Both the position numbers and the translations under genes were made by a program. Below, piece by piece: positions 35,217 through 36,004 of a DNA stretch of 36,004 nt (positions are counted from its first letter, which is position 1; each line of letters starts with the position of its first letter). This stretch comes from Myxococcota bacterium (lineage in GTDB: Bacteria; Myxococcota_A; Bradymonadia; UBA7976; UBA1532): the NCBI GenBank assembly GCA_018813065.1, contig JAHJCH010000085.1:1-36004 (forward strand), read 5' to 3'. A model generated the notes under the pieces. That model was not told the DNA's origin. It was given only the letters and a program-made list of their open reading frames with translations, and did not search any database.

Positions 35217-36004
35217 GCGCGGTGTTGATCCTGATGACCACCCTGGCGCTCTTGAGCCCCAACGGCCCTTATCGGGACTGTGGGCGCTGTCACCAGCCCA
35301 GCGGCTGGCACGATCTCAAGACCCCCGATGAGTTCGCCCATGAGGAGACGGGCTTCCCGCTCTGGGGCGCCCACCGCGCCCTGAGCTGCGCCGCCTGCCA
35401 TCAAGGGGCGCGGGTGGAGCGGGCCTGTGGCTCATGCCATGAGGACGCTCATCGAGGCCGTCATGGGGATCAGTGCGAGCGCTGCCACACGCCGCGCAGC
35501 TGGCGCATGGAGGCGGGGCAGCAGGCCCACCAACGCACGCGGCTGCCGCTGATCGGCGCCCACGCCCTGACGCCCTGCTCTCGCTGTCACCCGCAGCGCG
35601 ATGACAGCGGCTATCAGCCCGTGCCCGCCGACTGCCGCGCCTGTCACCTCAAGGACGTGGCGCGCGCCGAGCACCCGCCGCACACGGCGCCCGCCTTCGC
35701 CCAGTGTGAGGTCTGCCACACGCCCTACGGCTGGCGCCCCGCGCAGATCCTCCACGACCGCTTCTGGCCGCTGACGGGGGCGCATCGCAAGATCGACTGC
35801 TTTGAGTGCCACCCCAGATCGCGCTACACGGGCACGCCGCGCGACTGTTTCCTTTGTCACCAGGCGGACTTCGCCCGCGCCCACGCCCCCAGCGATCCCC
35901 GCGACTGCGCGCGCTGCCACACCACCGTGGCCTTCGCCCGCCGCCCGTTGGAGGCCACGCAGGCGCTGCGCGCCGCCCGGCTGTCCCAGGGCGGCCACCG
36001 CTTC
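35213..36004 (+). CDS. Second multiheme c-type cytochrome, 3'-partial, at least 10 CxxCH motifs
   Basis: GTG at 35213 opens a frame of 264 codons to the window end; translation VSAVLILMTTLALLSPNGPYRDCGRCHQPSGWHDL...; absent from the ORF track because it has no stop in the window. Confidence 0.9.
   Translation, partial: MSAVLILMTTLALLSPNGPYRDCGRCHQPSGWHDLKTPDEFAHEETGFPLWGAHRALSCAACHQGARVERACGSCHEDAHRGRHGDQCERCHTPRSWRMEAGQQAHQRTRLPLIGAHALTPCSRCHPQRDDSGYQPVPADCRACHLKDVARAEHPPHTAPAFAQCEVCHTPYGWRPAQILHDRFWPLTGAHRKIDCFECHPRSRYTGTPRDCFLCHQADFARAHAPSDPRDCARCHTTVAFARRPLEATQALRAARLSQGGHRF

Noticed and set aside
1-36004. tRNA, rRNA, integrase or transposase genes
   Set aside because: None recognised by eye in the sequence or translations; a tRNAscan/ISfinder run would be needed to be certain.

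Overview
The window is GC-rich, gene-dense bacterial chromosome, probably from a deltaproteobacterial or myxobacterial-type Gram-negative (lineage is inference). The first 18 bases are leftover Illumina adapter. Left to right it contains: a 5'-truncated PilQ-type secretin; a shikimate/EF-P cluster (aroK, aroB, lipoprotein, Roadblock/LC7-like protein, aroQ, efp); an AT-rich response regulator with a PilZ-like C-terminus; a DegP/HtrA protease; a 1446-aa protein combining a 2H-phosphoesterase (2'-5' RNA ligase-like) domain with a vWA domain; an SDR oxidoreductase; a TetR regulator; an OmpA protein with thrombospondin type-3 repeats; a GDPD; glgB; a DUF455-like ferritin-fold protein; the flagellar export block fliM-N-O-P-Q-R-flhB-flhA; a zinc-ribbon Ser/Thr kinase; an acyl-CoA dehydrogenase; an intergenic array of short hairpins; and a b-type cytochrome followed by two multiheme c-type cytochrome genes (23 CxxCH, then at least 10 and running off the window). 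The best candidates for something undescribed are the 2H-vWA protein (9326-13666) and the duplicated hairpin array with variable stems and conserved linkers (32403-32660). Also notable are a shikimate kinase whose P-loop begins upstream of any canonical start codon, and a FliO with an AMIN-like periplasmic domain. All calls come from reading the sequence and supplied translations; no searches were run.
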